Assembly (NCBI RefSeq): GCF_000298075.1
Contig: NZ_JH815593.1
Location: forward strand, 1,504,542 to 1,568,541
Source: Staphylococcus massiliensis CCUG 55927
Lineage (GTDB): Bacteria; Bacillota; Bacilli; Staphylococcales; Staphylococcaceae
DNA: 64,000 nucleotides
Reading direction: 5' to 3'
Position 1 is the first letter of the stretch; every line of letters begins with the position of its first letter. A program made the position numbers and the translations under genes. This document shows, piece by piece, positions 36,620 to 45,421 of this stretch. The notes under the pieces were generated by a model. It made no database searches and had not been told where the DNA came from. It was given only the letters and a program-made list of their open reading frames with translations.

Positions 36620-36655
36620 ATACCAACTAACCATCGTGTTAGTTGGTATTTTTTA
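36620..36655. terminator. Bidirectional terminator
   Basis: ATACCAACTAA pairs with TTAGTTGGTAT around a 9-nt loop, with T-runs on both sides between convergent genes. Confidence 0.85.
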
Positions 36656-36660
36656 TTAGC

Positions 36661-37203
36661 TTATTCACGCTCATATATCTTTAACCCTTTCGCGGTATCC
36701 TCAACAAATCCTTCCTTCGAACACTTCCTTAAAATTAACATGATCATATAAAAGTCGCCTGTGCAACCGCCAGTATGAAACGTACCAACTACTTTAAAAA
36801 TCTCAGGAGTTATAACATTTAAATGATACAAAATAAGCAGTAGTGTAGTTAAGACTAAGAATGGCGCTATAATAATAATGTTAAACTTCATTCTCGAATA
36901 GAGCGATCCCGGACTCGTAGTATACAACATGCCGGATACAAACCCATACTTCACTGGGCGTTCAGGCTTAAACACTTTAAAGAACAAACCGTGAATCAGT
37001 TCATGAACTATAAGAAATCCTATAAATAATAAAATAATACCTAGAAAATTATAGAAATTTACTACAAATTCTGAACCATCAAATATTGAAACATAAAACG
37101 CAAAGATGAGATAACTTGCAATGACCACAAATAAGCCATAAATATTTAATCGAATAGCCAACTTCTTATCATTTAAAATATCTAACTCATATGTTTCTTT
37201 CAT
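36661..37203 (-). CDS. DUF3267 domain membrane protein (putative zincin metalloprotease)
   Basis: A 180-residue membrane protein with four helices. HELIHG (about residue 67) is the zinc-binding HExxH of the DUF3267 putative protease family. Substrate unknown. It follows the DUF523 gene by 15 nt on the same strand and is probably cotranscribed. Confidence 0.8.
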   Translation of the reverse strand: MKETYELDILNDKKLAIRLNIYGLFVVIASYLIFAFYVSIFDGSEFVVNFYNFLGIILLFIGFLIVHELIHGLFFKVFKPERPVKYGFVSGMLYTTSPGSLYSRMKFNIIIIAPFLVLTTLLLILYHLNVITPEIFKVVGTFHTGGCTGDFYMIMLILRKCSKEGFVEDTAKGLKIYERE

Positions 37204-37218
37204 AACTTATCCTCCCTA

Positions 37219-37679
37219 TCATTTACGTCGCTTCGTCCCCCACTCATGTTCATCCATAACTTCAATACCGTATCGCTTCAATAAACTCGTGAAGACACCT
37301 TGACCGCTTCGTTTACCACCATTAAAGTGACCGTCATAGATTTCACCGCTACCACACGAAGGACTGCCTGATTTCAATATGACAAGCGACCCGCCAAACT
37401 CTCGTACAACTTCCAATGACGCTAGGGCACCCTTTTTGAAGTTCTCTGTTACGTCTCGTCCGCTTATCGTCATTACTTTCGCGCGACCTTCCCAGACATC
37501 ATCACCGTTGCCGCCAACGATTTCAGAAGGCTCCCTCGGTACCGCCAATCCGCCTAGCACCTCTGGACACACGCTTACTGCCTTACCGTCCGCGACAAGC
37601 TGCCTTAAATCTTCTTTTAATTTATGGTCACCGTCGTATCTGACTGGTTCCCCCCCAAACATGCACTCACAATTATCAC
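37219..37679 (-). pseudogene. DUF523 family protein with a 1-nt frameshift in a G tract
   Basis: The continuous frame from 37740 gives an unnatural N-terminus. In the -1 frame, a GTG at 37679 begins MIIVSACLGG, the standard DUF523 opening. It joins the main frame (GEPVRYDGDHKL) only if the G7 tract at 37656-37650 had eight G. The body carries KSGSPSCGSG, the conserved Cys motif of the family (related to desulfidases). With the extra G the protein is 153 residues, the usual length. Either a real frameshift, a variable homopolymer or a sequencing error. Confidence 0.75.
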
Positions 37680-37745
37680 TGTAACACCACATTTTAATAT
37701 TTATAATAATCGTATCATATATTTTAGCAAATTTACGCATAAATT

Positions 37746-37778
37746 AAGACGCTTGTACATGACTCGTATACAAGCGTC
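37746..37778. terminator. Strong hairpin between DUF523 and the M20 hydrolase genes
   Basis: GACGCTTGTA pairs with TACAAGCGTC around a 12-nt loop. A weak T-run follows. It is close to a copy of the dispersed motif (TTTTTGAAAAGGCCTTTTAA, 37802-37821). Confidence 0.55.
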
Positions 37779-37876
37779 AGATCCTGAATTCTCTATTTTC
37801 TCTTTTTGAAAAGGCCTTTTAAAAAGGGAACGCAATGGTTCTTAAAATTACATGTAAATCACATCTAATTACCCTA

Positions 37877-39100
37877 TTAATACGCTAATTGATATAAAAC
37901 TTCTGCCATGACCTCAATACCTTTCACAAGGTCGTCTATATCGGTATCTTCCTCAGGACTATGCGATATGCCATCAATAGAAGGTACGAAAATCATGCCT
38001 GTTGGTACATGTTGCGCGAATATTTGGGCGTCATGTCCGCCACCAGAACTCATGCGCTTGTATTTGCCAGGGGCTCTTAAAGAGGCGGCCTGCTCAATAT
38101 CATGAACAATATTGGCATCAAGTTGTGTCGGCGCTTCGTCCATCCAGCAATCCATTTCAACATTCAACTTATGGGCGTTCGCGATATCTTGAATCGTACT
38201 TTCAACCTCTTCTGAGAATGCCTTCAGTTTAGCGGCATCATCGTGTCTCGTATCAACTGTAAACTCAATTTCGCCTGGCACGACGTTGACCACATTAGGG
38301 GTTAGACTGACCTGACCAAACGTTACTACAAGCGGATCCCCTTCTTCACGCGCACGTTTCGTAAGCGTTTGGATGATCTCAGCGTACGCAACCATCACAT
38401 CGCGGCGCATACCCATAGGTGTCGTACCTGCATGATTCGTCTCACCTACAAGCTTTACCGTATAACGTTTCTGACCTACAATGCTTGTAACGACGCCAAT
38501 TTGCTTCTCTTCCGCTTCAAGCACCTTACCCTGCTCGATATGCATTTCTATAAACGCCTTGAGGTCATTGTGCGGGTAGTCTTTTTTCCGAAAATCATAC
38601 CCTGATTTATGCATAGCATCTTCAAATAAAATGCCCTCGTCATCCGTAATACCTGCTACATCCTCAGGCTTTGCGATATTGAAGAAATTCTTACTACCCC
38701 AGAATGTGTATGGAAAGCGGCTACCTTCCTCTTCGGCAAGAACGAGTAACTCAAGCGAACGTTTCGGTTTACCATAAGTATCCTTTAAATACTTCATCGC
38801 AAGAAACGCAGCCAAGATACCGTACTGTCCGTCTAAGTGACCACCTTCAACCACGGTATCGATATGAGACCCGGCCATAATCGTCTCCTTATGGTGCGTC
38901 GTCCCTTCGATTCGACCGATTAAATTACCGATATCGTCACTGCGCACTTCGAAATCTTCATTTTTAAGTAGTAATTTAAGATGATTAATGGCTTGTTCCC
39001 ATTCTTTCGTATAAAGAAGCCTTGTAATTCCACCATTTTCAAGACCGCCAAAACTTGTAAACACGCGGTCGAGCTCCGTATAAGCTTGTTTAATGTTCAA
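37877..39100 (-). CDS. M20 family Zn-dependent hydrolase (N-carbamoyl-L-amino acid hydrolase/allantoate amidohydrolase-like)
   Basis: A 407-residue metal-dependent amidohydrolase. Metal ligands are visible in GSHIDTVVEGGHLDGQYG (residues 77-94), LAEEEGSRFP (about 126), HIEQGKVLE (about 192) and the late His in DGISHSPEED (about 380). The dimerisation domain contains NHAGTTPMGMRRD. This is the AmaB/HyuC branch, which hydrolyses N-carbamoyl amino acids, allantoate or ureidoglycolate-like compounds. No purine or hydantoin genes adjoin, so the substrate is open. Confidence 0.88.
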   Translation of the reverse strand: MNIKQAYTELDRVFTSFGGLENGGITRLLYTKEWEQAINHLKLLLKNEDFEVRSDDIGNLIGRIEGTTHHKETIMAGSHIDTVVEGGHLDGQYGILAAFLAMKYLKDTYGKPKRSLELLVLAEEEGSRFPYTFWGSKNFFNIAKPEDVAGITDDEGILFEDAMHKSGYDFRKKDYPHNDLKAFIEMHIEQGKVLEAEEKQIGVVTSIVGQKRYTVKLVGETNHAGTTPMGMRRDVMVAYAEIIQTLTKRAREEGDPLVVTFGQVSLTPNVVNVVPGEIEFTVDTRHDDAAKLKAFSEEVESTIQDIANAHKLNVEMDCWMDEAPTQLDANIVHDIEQAASLRAPGKYKRMSSGGGHDAQIFAQHVPTGMIFVPSIDGISHSPEEDTDIDDLVKGIEVMAEVLYQLAY

Positions 39101-39168
39101 ATAATCATCTCCTTCGATATCTATTCTTAGCTATTTGAACACGTCGACTCATACTTTGTTATAACACA

Positions 39169-39209
39169 AAAAAGGATTAGGACGAAAACGGCTTGCCCTA
39201 ACCCTTTTA
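39169..39209 (-). terminator. Terminator of the HAD gene
   Basis: On the minus strand AAAAGGGTTAGG pairs with CCTAATCCTTTT, followed by a T-rich stretch. Confidence 0.7.
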
Positions 39210-39211
39210 AT

Positions 39212-39871
39212 TTATTGAACTAGTTGCGTTAGTTCTGAAAGATCTTTGATTTCGTAAGTCGGTTTAGAGCCATTATCATTAAATAACTCACCGTTACGAT
39301 TAACCCAAGCCGTGTCAAAACCAAACGAACTTGCGCCATTAATATCCCACGAATTCGAAGACACATACAGGATGTCCTCTCGCTTCAGCTTACTTTTATT
39401 CAAGATCAGGCGGTAACTCGCCGGACTCGGCTTAAACTGCCTAATCTGATCCACGCTGATAATATATTTGAAATGTTGGTCAACCTCTTTATTATAGGCA
39501 AGTTGATCCAGCATATGATCCGTACCATTCGATAGAATCGCATAATCCGCAATAGGCGCCTTCTTTAAAAGCCCTTTCGCATCTTCGAAAAGCGTAAGAT
39601 CTGTATATTTATTTGCGATATACTGAATTTCCTTCTCAGTATGACCGACATTATAGTAATTAAGCGCATAACGGAGCGCGTTAATTGTTATCTCCTCAAA
39701 GTCAACATAGCTCTGCATCGCCTGTCTTAAAAACGCATGTTCAAGTTGCGTCTTACGCCAAAGCGCGCCGATTTCTTTAGTACGTTCACTTTCAAGCTGA
39801 TCGATGGCCCCATCTATTGAGCGTACATCGAAAAGCGTTCCATATATATCAAAGACAATTAATTTATATGT
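39212..39871 (-). CDS. HAD superfamily hydrolase, haloacid dehalogenase type II-like
   Basis: A 219-residue hydrolase. The nucleophile Asp is in FDIYGTLFDV at residues 8-17, motif II in AILSNGT near 105, the Lys in RQFKPSPASY near 142 and the acidic motif in YVSSNSWDINGA near 166. The DxYGT variant and WDINGA motif are those of L-2-haloacid dehalogenases. The ATG at 39871 follows GAGGAG; longer in-frame starts lack spacing. The physiological substrate may be a phosphate ester rather than a haloacid. Confidence 0.85.
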   Translation of the reverse strand, partial: TYKLIVFDIYGTLFDVRSIDGAIDQLESERTKEIGALWRKTQLEHAFLRQAMQSYVDFEEITINALRYALNYYNVGHTEKEIQYIANKYTDLTLFEDAKGLLKKAPIADYAILSNGTDHMLDQLAYNKEVDQHFKYIISVDQIRQFKPSPASYRLILNKSKLKREDILYVSSNSWDINGASSFGFDTAWVNRNGELFNDNGSKPTYEIKDLSELTQLVQ

Positions 39872-40027
39872 CATCTCTCTCATCTCCTCTATCTTTATAC
39901 TCTTATATCCCAAAATGTAAGCGATTAACCTGTGAAATTATGGAATTTTAGGAAATACTAGGAGTTTGTGCAGTTTCGGGACGAGTAGTGGTAGTAGACT
40001 GGGCTTTAGATTGGAGGCACGGACGCC
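39872..40027. other. Intergenic region before array E
   Basis: It contains the promoter region of the HAD gene. Nothing else recognised. Confidence 0.35.
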
Positions 40028-40260
40028 CTTGTTACATTGTTTGTCTCAGTCTTTGTAACATGGCTTTCTTGTTTCATTGTTTGTCTCAGTCTTTGTAACA
40101 TGGCTTCCTTGTTTCATTGTTTGCCTTAGTCTTTGTAACATGGCTTCCTTGTTTCATTGTTTGACTCGGTCTTTGTAATATGGCTTCCTTATTACATTGT
40201 TTGCCTCAGTCTTTGTATTATGGCTTCCTTGTTACATTGTTTGTCTCAAACAATGTAACA
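40028..40260. repeat. Tandem array E, 6 units of about 39-40 bp
   Basis: Units read CTTGTTTCATTGTTTG...CAGTCTTTGTAACATGG. TGTTACA and TGTAACA form the inverted repeat. In the last unit it becomes an almost perfect hairpin: TGTTACATTGTTTG followed by CAAACAATGTAACA (40230-40260). Intergenic, no coding sense. Confidence 0.9.
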
Positions 40261-40392
40261 AGCCTTCAGATTTATTATATTTGATTATATTAAAGAAATA
40301 AGATCCAATCATTAATAGTTTTATCTTTTAAAACAAGCATATATTCATGTTATTATATTTACAAACTACTCAGAAGGTATGTGAGCTATCTA

Positions 40393-40572
40393 ATGAAATT
40401 ACTTCGCAATACGATTAAAGCCTTAATTATAATAAGTTTGCTCTTTTGTATGCTTAATATATTCGAAATTCTACCACTAAATGACCCTGTCTTTTACTCA
40501 TTAATATTAATAATCACTTTATCAGGTACTTTTCTAAACTTTACACGGACTGACTATGATAAATATCAATAA
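40393..40572 (+). CDS. Small hypothetical membrane protein
   Basis: A 59-residue protein with two hydrophobic segments (residues 8-28 and 34-51) and a charged tail DYDKYQ. The ATG at 40393 is 15 nt from the AGAAGG, while the GTG at 40381 is only 3 nt from it, so the start is unclear. No family recognised. It may be a real small membrane protein; support is limited. Confidence 0.4.
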   Translation: MKLLRNTIKALIIISLLFCMLNIFEILPLNDPVFYSLILIITLSGTFLNFTRTDYDKYQ

Positions 40573-40877
40573 GTGTTAGTGCTTCTACCAAAAGTATGAC
40601 TCGTAATTGTCTCGACCTAATACGCACTAGAACTACTTCCTACCCCTCTGCACAAGCTACTTCTCACCCTACTAATTTCGCCGCTAAAGACAGCGTTCGC
40701 TTAACTAAAGTGCTTTTCAAAAGTAATGGAAAATGAAGTCATACACATAATGATATTTATATAAATATTAAACTTTCGATAATGGTGAAAGTTTTGAAAA
40801 GTCATGTAATAATACTTGTGTTGTAGGGTGTTTTTTATCATACTAGATATGTAAAATAAATCAAAGGAGTGGAACTA
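40573..40877. other. Intergenic region upstream of fda
   Basis: It contains a dispersed-motif copy (AAAGTGCTTTTCAAAAG, about 40707-40723) and a small hairpin (AACTTTC...GAAAGTT) near 40770-40793 in the likely fda leader. No gene seen. Confidence 0.45.
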
Positions 40878-41768
40878 ATGAACCAAGAACAATTCGATAA
40901 GATTAAAAATGGTGAAGGGTTTATTGCAGCATTAGACCAAAGTGGTGGTAGTACACCTAAAGCACTTAAAGGTTACGGTATTGAAGAAGATCAATATAAT
41001 AATGAAGAAGAAATGTTCGACCTTGTTCATGAAATGCGTACACGTATTGTAACATCACCTGCATTTACTTCAGATAAAGTAATCGGTGCGATTCTATTCG
41101 AACAAACGATTGACCGTGAAGTTGAAGGTAAATACACTACTCAGTACCTTGCTGACAAAGGCATTGTACCTTTCCTTAAAATTGATAAAGGTTTAGCTGA
41201 ACAAGAGAACGGTGTTCAACTTATGAAACCTAATCCAGATTTAGAAGATTTATTACGCCGTGGTAATGAACGTGAAGTATTCGGTACTAAAATGCGTTCA
41301 AATATCCTAGAAGCTAACGAAGACGGCATCAAAGCTGTTGTTAAACAACAATTTGACGTTGCTAAAGAAGTTATCGCTGCTGGTTTAGTACCAATCATCG
41401 AACCAGAAGTTAACATCAAAGCTGAAGATAAAGAGAAGATCGAAGACATCTTAGCTGATGAAATCAAAGCTGAATTAGACGCTTTAAACGACGATCAATA
41501 TGTAATGCTTAAATTAACAATCCCATCAGTTGCGAACCAATACAAGAAACTTATCGAGCACCCTAACGTTGTGCGCGTAGTTGCATTATCTGGTGGTTAC
41601 ACACGTTCAGAAGCTAATGAAATTCTTAAGAAGAACGATAACCTTATCGCAAGCTTCTCTCGTGCATTAATCAACGACTTAAACGTTAACCAAACTGATG
41701 AAGAATTCAATAAAGAATTACAAGAAAGTATCGACACTATTTACGATGCTTCAGTAAATAAAGGTTAA
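40878..41768 (+). CDS. fda: Fructose-bisphosphate aldolase class I
   Basis: A 296-residue class I aldolase splitting fructose 1,6-bisphosphate in glycolysis. The opening [18 protein letters not shown], the PFLKIDKGL segment (about residue 107) and the Schiff-base lysine region [10 protein letters not shown] (about 212) are typical of the short bacterial class I (Fda/FbaB of staphylococci) enzyme. The ATG at 40878 follows AAAGGAG with 8-nt spacing; the GTG at 40869 overlaps it. It appears to be monocistronic with its own terminator. Codon use is strongly biased, as in highly expressed genes. Confidence 0.95.
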   Translation: MNQEQFDKIKNGEGFIAALDQSGGSTPKALKGYGIEEDQYNNEEEMFDLVHEMRTRIVTSPAFTSDKVIGAILFEQTIDREVEGKYTTQYLADKGIVPFLKIDKGLAEQENGVQLMKPNPDLEDLLRRGNEREVFGTKMRSNILEANEDGIKAVVKQQFDVAKEVIAAGLVPIIEPEVNIKAEDKEKIEDILADEIKAELDALNDDQYVMLKLTIPSVANQYKKLIEHPNVVRVVALSGGYTRSEANEILKKNDNLIASFSRALINDLNVNQTDEEFNKELQESIDTIYDASVNKG

Positions 41769-41778
41769 TTTAACCGAC

Positions 41779-41816
41779 TAGCTCAGTTCGCTTATTATGC
41801 GAGCTGGGCTTTTTCT
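41779..41816 (+). terminator. Terminator of fda
   Basis: AGCTCAGTTCGC pairs with GCGAGCTGGGCT around TTATTAT, followed by TTTTTCTTTTT. Confidence 0.8.
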
Positions 41817-41910
41817 TTTTGAAAAGACCTTCCAGGTCAGCTTCCTAATAAATATATTTTAAATTAATTGGTGTAAAATTTAATTATCTATGATATATTA
41901 TAATTGTTAG

Positions 41911-42046
41911 AGGCGATGTGCTTTTAACGCCATATCATAGCTTCTGAGAAGTTGCCTAATTGTAGAGAGTTTTGTGTTTGTATTCAAGTTGCTAGCTGAT
42001 GAATTTTGAATTCATTATCTCCTGATGTATTTACTGGGTTTTTTTC
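41911..42046 (+). ncRNA. Candidate small RNA downstream of fda
   Basis: A -10 box TATAAT lies at 41899-41904. The following 135 nt contain several small hairpins (GGCG...CGCC, CTTC-TGA-GAAG, ATGAATT-TTG-AATTCAT) and end in TTTTTTT at about 42040. No protein is encoded. I do not recognise a known family. It could also be a long leader with no target gene, since the next gene is on the opposite strand. Confidence 0.35.
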
Positions 42047-42162
42047 GTTTTTATTCCTAGTCTCGTGTATTTACCTACACACATAGCGCTTAATCACTAT
42101 ACTTTTAGCCACATATCTCTGAAGTTATCACACTCTTCGAGACTTATGTCTCCATAAGAAAA

Positions 42163-42192
42163 ACGGTGCAACAGATTACTCTGTCGCACCGT
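42163..42192 (-). terminator. Terminator of the mechanosensitive channel gene
   Basis: On the minus strand ACGGTGCGACAG pairs with CTGTTGCACCGT, followed by TTTTTC. Confidence 0.8.
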
Positions 42193-42209
42193 TCATTTAT
42201 TTCTAAGAA

Positions 42210-43157
42210 TTATTTACGGAAATTGTCGTCATTTGCTTTGTTTTCGAATTTGTCTAATTGTCTTTTAGCAAATTCTTTACCACCGATACCGAATGAGATA
42301 GCGAATGCTACCGCAACAGCACCAAGGATTAATAAGAATGCACCGTTTACAATGCTAGCTGCTAAATCTAATTGATCTAATGTCATGAATACAGCTACGA
42401 TTACAACGATGTACTTAACTGCTTCACCAACCATGTTGTTACCAGTTGATTTTTTAACAACTTTGCTTAACATGTTACCACCGATGAATCCTAGTGCTAA
42501 GATGATTGCACCTGATAATAATAGTGGTAAGTAACCGATGATTGCAGTACCGATTTTGTTAAGTACTGATAAGTTAACTGTGTTAATAGCTTGAACTACG
42601 AAGAATAAACCGATTAATGCAGTTACGATCCAACCTGCTGTTTCAGGAATGTCTAAACCGTCTCTGTCATTTTTACCAAAGTTTAAGTAATGGTTATATT
42701 TGCTAGCGTTAATGCTGTTTAATAAGTTTTTGATTAATGTACCTAATACTTTTGCGATGAACATACCGATTGCAAGAATTACAACTGCAACGATAATTTT
42801 AGGTAAGAAATCAAAGATAGTGCCCATCATACCATTGATTGGTTTAGAAACTGATTTCATTTCTAAAGCGTCGAATACTGCTGGTAAGAATAATAAGAAT
42901 ACTAAGAAATAAGCTAATTTACCAAGTGTCTTGATAAGACCTTTAGACTCATCTTTTTTCTTGTCTGGGTCAGTTAAGCCTTTTTCACGAAGTTTCTTAT
43001 CTAAGCCAATTGCTTTTAAACCTTTAACGATAATTGTTTTAACGATTGTCGCTACAATCCATGCAACTAATAAAAGAACTAATGCACTGATAATGTTAGG
43101 AATAAAGTCAATGATTGTCTTAAGAATTCCCATAAATTGATCTTTAATGTTTTCCAT
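42210..43157 (-). CDS. Mechanosensitive ion channel family protein (conserved TM-helix repeats)
   Basis: A 315-residue membrane protein with about five helices arranged as repeats: LKTIIDFIPNIISALVLLLVAWIVA at the N-terminus, FLPKIIVAVVILAIGMFIAKVLG in the middle and IGYLPLLLSGAIILALGFIGG later. These are TM-helix repeats of the small-conductance mechanosensitive channel superfamily. A C-terminal charged tail follows. The canonical MscS beta domain is short or absent, so channel activity is inferred. Start ATG follows AAGGAGG. Confidence 0.8.
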   Translation of the reverse strand: MENIKDQFMGILKTIIDFIPNIISALVLLLVAWIVATIVKTIIVKGLKAIGLDKKLREKGLTDPDKKKDESKGLIKTLGKLAYFLVFLLFLPAVFDALEMKSVSKPINGMMGTIFDFLPKIIVAVVILAIGMFIAKVLGTLIKNLLNSINASKYNHYLNFGKNDRDGLDIPETAGWIVTALIGLFFVVQAINTVNLSVLNKIGTAIIGYLPLLLSGAIILALGFIGGNMLSKVVKKSTGNNMVGEAVKYIVVIVAVFMTLDQLDLAASIVNGAFLLILGAVAVAFAISFGIGGKEFAKRQLDKFENKANDDNFRK

Positions 43158-43559
43158 TTTAGAATTCCTCCTTTATAGATAATAAGTACCCTTACAAAAA
43201 GAAAATTAATCATAATTTGATAATTATTCTAAATAATTATAGATTATTACAACATTTTTTGTTTTCAAAAAGACACTACCTAAGACATTTTTGAAATTCT
43301 AAAATATGTAATAACGCTAATCCTTCGTAGTTACTAATTTAAAACAACAATCAAATTTAATGATTTATTTTTAAATGCTACCCTAATTCAAGGTTTTGTA
43401 TTCATAATTTAGTCAAATTGTTAAGCGTTTGTTTATTTTGAAAAGTAAATTCAAAAAGATAATAGAACTTATATTTAAAATATTTATTATCTTTTTACGT
43501 CATATATATCCGCCGTCAAAACTTTTCAAGTAGTGTAAAAGTCGGAGGTGGATTTAACA
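43158..43559. other. Intergenic region between divergent genes
   Basis: About 400 bp of very AT-rich sequence with the promoters of both flanking genes. A partial dispersed motif (TTTTGAAAAGTAAATTCAAAAAG) near 43437 is weak. No gene seen. Confidence 0.4.
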
Positions 43560-44339
43560 ATGAAAAAATTACTTATCGCAAGTTCAATATTTATAGGTGG
43601 TATCGCACTTACAACACCAATCGCACACGGTGCATCAGCGCAGTATGAAGTTAAGGTATACGCAGACGCAGATAAAATCGTGAAAGACAATCGACACATT
43701 GATCATGACGTGTTACACGACTTAGGCTCTGAAGATAAAGACGAAGACTTCAATGTACAATACATAGACGACGGAGCACGTTCAAACTTCAATAAGAAAA
43801 CGACTTTCCGTGTAAGAAAGTCCGAAAACGATGATGAAACGAAGCTTCAATATAAAAAGCGTTATCCAATAACGGATGGTAACGTAGACGCTGCCATTCA
43901 AAAAGCTCAAGCTGATGGCTACGATGCAGAAGAATACGAAGTTGAATACGGGGAAGGTAAACAAACACTAAGCGTATCAAATAAGTCCAAAGTCACTTTA
44001 GACAACGAAGGAACGACACTTCCTGGTGCGACAAAGAGCCTTGATTTATTAAAGGCTGAGGCAGCAGCACCTTTCTCAACGCTGCTTAATCAAATTAAAT
44101 CACCAGAAGTCATTGGTCCCGTTCACTTCGAACGCCACGAAGGTTCTATTGACGGTCATGATATCCGTATTGAGAACTGGAATATTCAAGACGATAACGT
44201 TGTAGAGGTCTCTGCGAAGGTATCTAGCGAATCTGAAGCCAAAGCCGTTCAACAAGCGATCATTAAGAAACTTGATGCATTAAATATTCATGAAACGAAC
44301 GACCAACTCAAAACGAATATGATTTTCGAAAACTATTAA
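43560..44339 (+). CDS. Secreted protein of unknown function with CYTH-like features
   Basis: A 259-residue exported protein: a Sec signal peptide (about 1-24, ending AHG-ASA) followed by a charged soluble domain. An internal segment with alternating acidic and basic residues (YEVKVYADADKIV, then TTFRVRKSENDDETKLQYKKRYP) recalls the CYTH fold of triphosphate-binding enzymes. An exported CYTH protein would be unusual, so I treat this as a hint only. The ATG at 43560 follows CGGAGG; the in-frame start at 43548 overlaps it. Monocistronic. Confidence 0.7.
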   Translation: MKKLLIASSIFIGGIALTTPIAHGASAQYEVKVYADADKIVKDNRHIDHDVLHDLGSEDKDEDFNVQYIDDGARSNFNKKTTFRVRKSENDDETKLQYKKRYPITDGNVDAAIQKAQADGYDAEEYEVEYGEGKQTLSVSNKSKVTLDNEGTTLPGATKSLDLLKAEAAAPFSTLLNQIKSPEVIGPVHFERHEGSIDGHDIRIENWNIQDDNVVEVSAKVSSESEAKAVQQAIIKKLDALNIHETNDQLKTNMIFENY

Positions 44340-44343
44340 CTAA

Positions 44344-44386
44344 AGAACCCCAATTCAAGTGAATTTCGACTTGAGTTGGGGTTTGA
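44344..44386. terminator. Bidirectional terminator
   Basis: AACCCCAATTCAAGT pairs with ACTTGAGTTGGGGTT between convergent genes. Confidence 0.85.
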
Positions 44387-44389
44387 CTT

Positions 44390-45259
44390 TTATATTGATT
44401 TATAAAGAAGTGAAATAAAGTTTTGTATCATCGGTGTAATGTAACGGTCAGATTTAAACACGAGCGATATATGACGGTTCTTCGGTGGATTTGGTAGTGG
44501 CTTAGATATTATGTCGGGATGATTCACGACACAAGCGCTCATTAGACTTAAAAACTCAGAACCTCGAATCGTCTCAATCAGGCTATTCATATTATTCGAT
44601 TGCATCGTCGCATCTATTTCTAACAGATTAGCGTTTAACCACTCATCAATACTCTCTCTTGTAGAACCAGTACTATGTATGACAAAAGGGTATGATTTTA
44701 TGTCTTGAAGGTGTATGTCGTCTTTAGAAGCGAGCGGATGTTCTTGATCCATCGATAACATTAATGGATTCTCAGTGAGCCGTTTTACTTCAAGACCTTC
44801 TAAGGGCAACCCATTTTCAGAAATGACGCCGACATCAACCTCCCTATTATGAATCATTTCGATAACGCGCGGCGCCGTATCTACAGATAGCTTCACATCT
44901 ATTGTAGGATAAGCCTCTAAATATTGTTTTACCGTGTCAGGTAAGATACTGTATATCGGTGCGTTACTAGCACCAATTCTTAATGTGCCACGTTTCGACG
45001 TTTTAAAGTCCTCCATCAAATCTTCAGTTTCACTCATTAGCGTTAATATTTTGGTGCTATTTTGATATAACATTTGCCCCGCTTCTGTTAAATTGAGCTG
45101 TTTCCCCTTTTTTAAATAGAGCGGCACGCCGTACGATTTCTGTAGATTTTTTAGATGAAACGTGACGGTCGGTTGTGAAATTTGAAGCATCTCAGCAACG
45201 ACATTTTCATTTTGTTGTTCAACGAAATGCTTAAATATCATTAATTGTTTCGTGTTCAT
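44390..45259 (-). CDS. LysR family transcriptional regulator of the adjacent ABC importer
   Basis: A 289-residue LysR-type regulator. The N-terminal winged helix (ENVVAEMLQISQPTVTFHLKNLQKSYG, residues 18-44) is followed by a linker helix and a type 2 periplasmic-binding-like effector domain (about 88-285). It is divergent from the ABC importer genes, and a TATAG-N7-CTATA palindrome of the T-N11-A type lies between. The effector is presumably the importer's substrate. Confidence 0.88.
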   Translation of the reverse strand: MNTKQLMIFKHFVEQQNENVVAEMLQISQPTVTFHLKNLQKSYGVPLYLKKGKQLNLTEAGQMLYQNSTKILTLMSETEDLMEDFKTSKRGTLRIGASNAPIYSILPDTVKQYLEAYPTIDVKLSVDTAPRVIEMIHNREVDVGVISENGLPLEGLEVKRLTENPLMLSMDQEHPLASKDDIHLQDIKSYPFVIHSTGSTRESIDEWLNANLLEIDATMQSNNMNSLIETIRGSEFLSLMSACVVNHPDIISKPLPNPPKNRHISLVFKSDRYITPMIQNFISLLYKSI

Positions 45260-45302
45260 TCAAAGACTCCTTTTCAAAAAGCGATTACCTAAATGAATCA
45301 AA

Positions 45303-45319
45303 TATAGATTTTTTCTATA
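45303..45319. promoter_or_regulatory. LysR-type operator candidate
   Basis: TATAGATTTTTTCTATA is a perfect inverted repeat with the T-N11-A layout of LysR sites, in the divergent region between regulator and transporter. Confidence 0.55.
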
Positions 45320-45421
45320 CAGTTATACATATTACATATAAAATTTTGATTCTTCATTAACACGTTGTTTAATATTTATTAATACATTTTTATTATAGTA
45401 AGAGTTGAGTGAGGTGAAGAC

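Noticed and set aside
37660-37740. ORF start at 37740 for the DUF523 gene
   Set aside because: The encoded N-terminus does not resemble the family, while the -1 frame gives the canonical opening; a frameshift is the better explanation.
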